Shown here one piece after another: positions 5,502 through 7,612 of a stretch of DNA of 7,612 bases. The notes beneath the pieces are model-generated. The model had not been told where the DNA came from. It made no database searches and saw nothing but the letters and a program-made list of their open reading frames with translations. A program made the translations under genes and the position numbers. The stretch comes from Fibrobacteraceae bacterium. GTDB taxonomy: Bacteria > Fibrobacterota > Fibrobacteria > Fibrobacterales > Fibrobacteraceae. Each line of letters starts with the position of its first letter. Position 1 is the stretch's first letter. The stretch lies in assembly GCA_021443045.1 (NCBI GenBank), contig JABUUT010000063.1:36031-43642 (forward strand). Reading direction: 5' to 3'.

Positions 5502-5987
5502 ATGAAAAAATTATTTCTCGCTGCAGCGGCTCTAGTTTCTGTTGTTCTTATGGCCTGTGGCCCCTCCAAACTGGAAATGCAGGAAATGTCTTCCCAGTGC
5601 GATATTATGGTGGAAGTGCGTCAGGTGCTTAACGACTCCATTAGCCTCTTTGTGGGAAATACGTTGTACTTAAATTCCAAGCAAGTGCTTGGCGAAACTA
5701 TTTTCCCCCTCTTGGTAAGTACCCGCGACCCCATGGAAATTGAAAAGCTGGCTGCCACCGATGTTGTGGCCAACGAAGATGCCTTTATCAGCTACCTGCG
5801 CAAGGCTTCTCCCGATATGGTTAACTTTGGCATTGTCATTGGTGAAACTGCCGCCTACGAAATTGGCTTTGACGAAACCAAAACCGTAGAAATGCTAAAG
5901 GGGATCTTTAAAAAGGTGGACGGAGGCTCCTTGGTGCTGTTCCACGAAAAGGGTGGCGAACTCACTAACGCTAAAAAGTTGTACTAA
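5502..5987 (+). CDS. Small predicted lipoprotein of unknown function
   Basis: 161 residues. It begins with a textbook lipoprotein signal: MKKLFLAAAALVSVVLMACG, with lipobox LMAC (16-19) and Cys19 as the predicted lipidated residue after signal peptidase II cleavage. Gly20-Pro21 follow, with no Asp at position +2, so outer-membrane or periplasm-facing anchoring is plausible but not proven. The mature part, about 143 residues, has no motif I recognise. It is mixed helix and strand, with a SISLFVGNTLYLNSKQVLGETIFPLLVS segment at 44-71 and an acidic, hydrophobic C-terminal half. One further Cys (Cys34) occurs. The gene ends only 12 bp from the end of the convergent MATE gene. Its promoter is not clear; no good TAnnTTTG box is adjacent to the start. 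Confidence 0.85.
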   Translation: MKKLFLAAAALVSVVLMACGPSKLEMQEMSSQCDIMVEVRQVLNDSISLFVGNTLYLNSKQVLGETIFPLLVSTRDPMEIEKLAATDVVANEDAFISYLRKASPDMVNFGIVIGETAAYEIGFDETKTVEMLKGIFKKVDGGSLVLFHEKGGELTNAKKLY

Positions 5988-5999
5988 CAGTGCAAAGGG

Positions 6000-7400
6000 T
6001 TATCGAGGCATCCTCTTCATTTCCCGCTTCAATAGAATTAATCCAATGATAGCAGCCCCTGTATCGGCTATGGGCTGGGCTAAAAATACCCCTCGAAGTT
6101 CGTCCCCACTATTCATAAAGTGGGGTAAAACCAGCAGGAATGGAATAAACAAAATAATTTGTCGGCAGGCGTTTAAGAAAAGGGAACGGCCTGCCTTTCC
6201 TGTACCTTGAAAAAAGCTTCCGGCGGTCATTCCAAAGGGTATCATGAACATGGCTGCCATAAATATTCTAAGTCCCCAGGCGGCAATTTCTAAAAGCCGC
6301 GTGTCTCCAGCGGCAAAGGGCGAAATGAAAAGTTCGCAGTTCCATTGAAAAAGTGCCCAGGCAATAAATACAAAGCTAAAGGAATACAGCATGGCTATTT
6401 TTACGGCACTGCGCACTCGGTTAAACAGTTTTGCCCCAAAGTTGTATCCAATAATGGGCTGTAATCCGTGAACAAAACCAAGAACAGGGAATAGAACCAT
6501 GGTGGCTATGCTGTTTAAAATACCAAAGGCCGAAATAGCCATGTCGCCGGTAATAACGACTCCCTTAAAAATGGTGGTGTTGCCGTAGGTTGTTAGGCTC
6601 CATGCCAAAATGGCGTTCATTAGGCTTCCACAAAGTTGCATTACCGAAGGGGGCAGGCCCAGAATAAAAATTTTACGAACATACACAAAGCGAAGCTTCA
6701 TGTAGCGTTTTTTGAATTTAATGGGGGTGCTCTTTTTTAAGAAGAACTGCATTACAAAAAGGCTACCCACAAACTGCGAAAGCACCGTGGCCCAGGCAGC
6801 TCCCTGTATGCCCCAGCCAAACTTCATGATAAAGAGCCAGTCAAGAATCACATTGGTGCAAGCTCCAATCAACACTCGGAACATGGCTGTTTTGGGGTGG
6901 CCCATGGAGCGTATAAAGTGGTTCATGCCGGGAGTTATGGTTTGAAACAATGCCCCGCACAGAATAATGCGCATGTAGGTAGATGCGTAGGGCATAAGCT
7001 CGTCGCTGGCTCCAAAAAGACGCAGCAGGGGGTTCATAAAAATTTCACCAAGGGTAAAGGCACCAAAAGCCATTATAATAAGGAGCATTAGCCCATGATT
7101 CATAATAATGGAGGCTTGCTCAAACTTTTTTTCGCCTAAGCGGATGGCAAAGAGGGTGTTGCTGCCAACGCCAATAATCATGGACATGGCCGAAATAAAA
7201 AGAACAATAGGGAAGCAAATGGTAATGCCGCCAATGCCTAAATAACCAACTCCCTGGCCCACGAAGTAGCGGTCTACAATGTTGTACAATGCTTCAACAC
7301 ACATGCTGATAATGGAGGGTACAGAAAACTGAAGAATCAGCCGGCCAATGCTGGCTGTGCCCATGGCGTTAATTTTAGAGTTTTTTAAGGCTTCCGACAT
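6000..7400 (-). CDS. MATE-family multidrug/cation efflux protein
   Basis: 466 residues with about twelve hydrophobic segments, the normal size for MATE exporters, which expel drugs or metabolites in exchange for Na+ or H+ across the inner membrane. Family-like segments are seen in both halves. YNIVDRYFVGQGVG lies at 39-52 in the first helix region and FIRSMGHPK at 162-170. NVILDWLFIMKFGWGIQGAAWATVLSQ lies at 183-209, GLQPIIGYNFGAK at 312-324 and FFQGTGKAGRS at 396-406. The pattern is closest to the MepA/DinF-like branch as I recall it; the substrate is unknown. The open frame extends 13 codons further upstream, but I start at ATG 7400 because the upstream part contains the promoter box TATATTTG and reads unlike a MATE N-terminus. 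No Shine-Dalgarno is visible. It converges on the lipoprotein gene with only 12 bp between stop codons. Confidence 0.93.
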   Translation of the reverse strand: MSEALKNSKINAMGTASIGRLILQFSVPSIISMCVEALYNIVDRYFVGQGVGYLGIGGITICFPIVLFISAMSMIIGVGSNTLFAIRLGEKKFEQASIIMNHGLMLLIIMAFGAFTLGEIFMNPLLRLFGASDELMPYASTYMRIILCGALFQTITPGMNHFIRSMGHPKTAMFRVLIGACTNVILDWLFIMKFGWGIQGAAWATVLSQFVGSLFVMQFFLKKSTPIKFKKRYMKLRFVYVRKIFILGLPPSVMQLCGSLMNAILAWSLTTYGNTTIFKGVVITGDMAISAFGILNSIATMVLFPVLGFVHGLQPIIGYNFGAKLFNRVRSAVKIAMLYSFSFVFIAWALFQWNCELFISPFAAGDTRLLEIAAWGLRIFMAAMFMIPFGMTAGSFFQGTGKAGRSLFLNACRQIILFIPFLLVLPHFMNSGDELRGVFLAQPIADTGAAIIGLILLKREMKRMPR

Positions 7401-7408
7401 AACGGCGC

Positions 7409-7416
7409 CAAATATA
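7409..7416 (-). promoter_or_regulatory. Putative -7 box (TATATTTG) of the MATE gene
   Basis: On the minus strand TATATTTG is a full TAnnTTTG match ending 8 nt before the ATG at 7400. No Shine-Dalgarno lies between. No TTG is seen at the -33 distance, so the call rests on the -7 box and its position. Confidence 0.45.
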
Positions 7417-7451
7417 GTAAAAAAGAGCGGGCTACGCACCTATATTGCCTC

Positions 7452-7485
7452 GTCATCCTGGAGCCGTTAGGTGATAGGATCCATA
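7452..7485 (+). repeat. Dispersed hairpin repeat, GTCATCCTGGAG type (copy 2)
   Basis: Begins GTCATCCTGGAG and ends GATAGGATCCATAG. ATCCT (7455-7459) pairs with AGGAT (7476-7480), with a smaller CC-GTTA-GG hairpin inside. It corresponds to the element at 3344-3380, where the outer pair is ATTCT/AGAAT: one compensatory exchange that keeps pairing. Confidence 0.6.
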
Positions 7486-7506
7486 GAAAGGTTTTTACTC
7501 GAATGT

Positions 7507-7546
7507 GTCATCCTGAAGGGCATAGCCCTGAAGGATCCAGAGAATG
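7507..7546 (+). repeat. REP-like palindromic element, copy C
   Basis: A 40-nt relative of copies A and B, in opposite orientation to them. Outer stem ATCCT/AGGAT is unchanged. The inner stem is AGGGC (7517-7521) with GCCCT (7525-7529) around a 3-nt ATA loop, where A and B have ACGGC/GCCGT and a 4-nt loop. The C-G to G-C exchange keeps the pairing. Confidence 0.8.
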
Positions 7547-7582
7547 TGGAGCCAATTATTAATGGTTAATGATTAAGGCCTT
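7547..7582 (+). repeat. Conserved spacer between REP copies (36 nt form)
   Basis: Homologous to the reverse complement of 3483-3511, but 7 nt longer because of one extra heptad unit (about AATGGTT) after CAATTATT. It ends ATGATTAAGGCCTT, directly joined to the next REP copy. Confidence 0.7.
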
Positions 7583-7612
7583 GTCATCCTGAACGGCACA
7601 CGCCGTGAAGGA
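7583..7612 (+). repeat. REP-like palindromic element, copy D (cut by window end)
   Basis: The first 30 nt of a REP copy. Together with the last 14 nt of the spacer, it matches 44 nt of the reverse complement of 3453-3496 with a single difference, in the loop. The rest lies beyond the window. Confidence 0.8.

Overview
This 7.6-kb window looks like ordinary chromosome from a Gram-negative member of the Fibrobacterota/Bacteroidota (FCB) group, with Fibrobacter as my best guess. The grounds are dense genes of moderate GC, very AT-rich short spacers, several genes without a Shine-Dalgarno but with a TAnnTTTG-type promoter box a few bases before the ATG, and dispersed hairpin repeats of the GTCATYCTG...AGRATCCA type. 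This assignment is inference from sequence style, not from a database match. There is no phage, CRISPR, transposase or classical defence system here.

Layout. An AT-rich edge (1-125) is followed by a minus-strand pair: the tRNA-modification GTPase mnmE (979-2310) and, overlapping its stop codon, a ten-helix drug/metabolite-transporter-like sugar permease (126-989). Only 30 bp separate mnmE from a divergent aldose-1-epimerase-like gene (2341-3321, plus). A 321-bp convergent spacer (3322-3642) is almost entirely repeats: 7-bp-period arrays in inverted orientation, one hairpin of a GTCATTCTGGAG type, and two identical 41-bp REP-like hairpins. Then come an unrecognised 302-residue cytosolic protein (3643-4551, minus) and, diverging from it, a probable arylamine N-acetyltransferase-like enzyme (4644-5423, plus). 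These are followed by a small unrecognised lipoprotein (5502-5987, plus). A MATE-family efflux protein (6000-7400, minus) converges on the lipoprotein with a 12-bp gap. The right edge (7401-7612) carries the MATE promoter and a second locus of the same hairpin repeats, cut by the window end.

How the parts relate. The genes look like unrelated housekeeping and accessory functions (tRNA wobble modification, sugar handling, efflux, acetyl transfer) rather than one pathway. The epimerase and the sugar-permease-like protein could both serve sugar uptake, but they are on opposite strands.

The most interesting material is non-coding. (i) Two composite repeat loci about 4 kb apart, in opposite orientation, share a REP-spacer-REP structure whose spacers differ in length by exactly one 7-nt unit. 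(ii) The REP stems show compensatory base changes. (iii) A promoter box is repeatedly placed 4-8 nt before the ATG of genes with no Shine-Dalgarno, implying leaderless transcripts, while the two genes that have a clear Shine-Dalgarno lack such a box next to the ATG.
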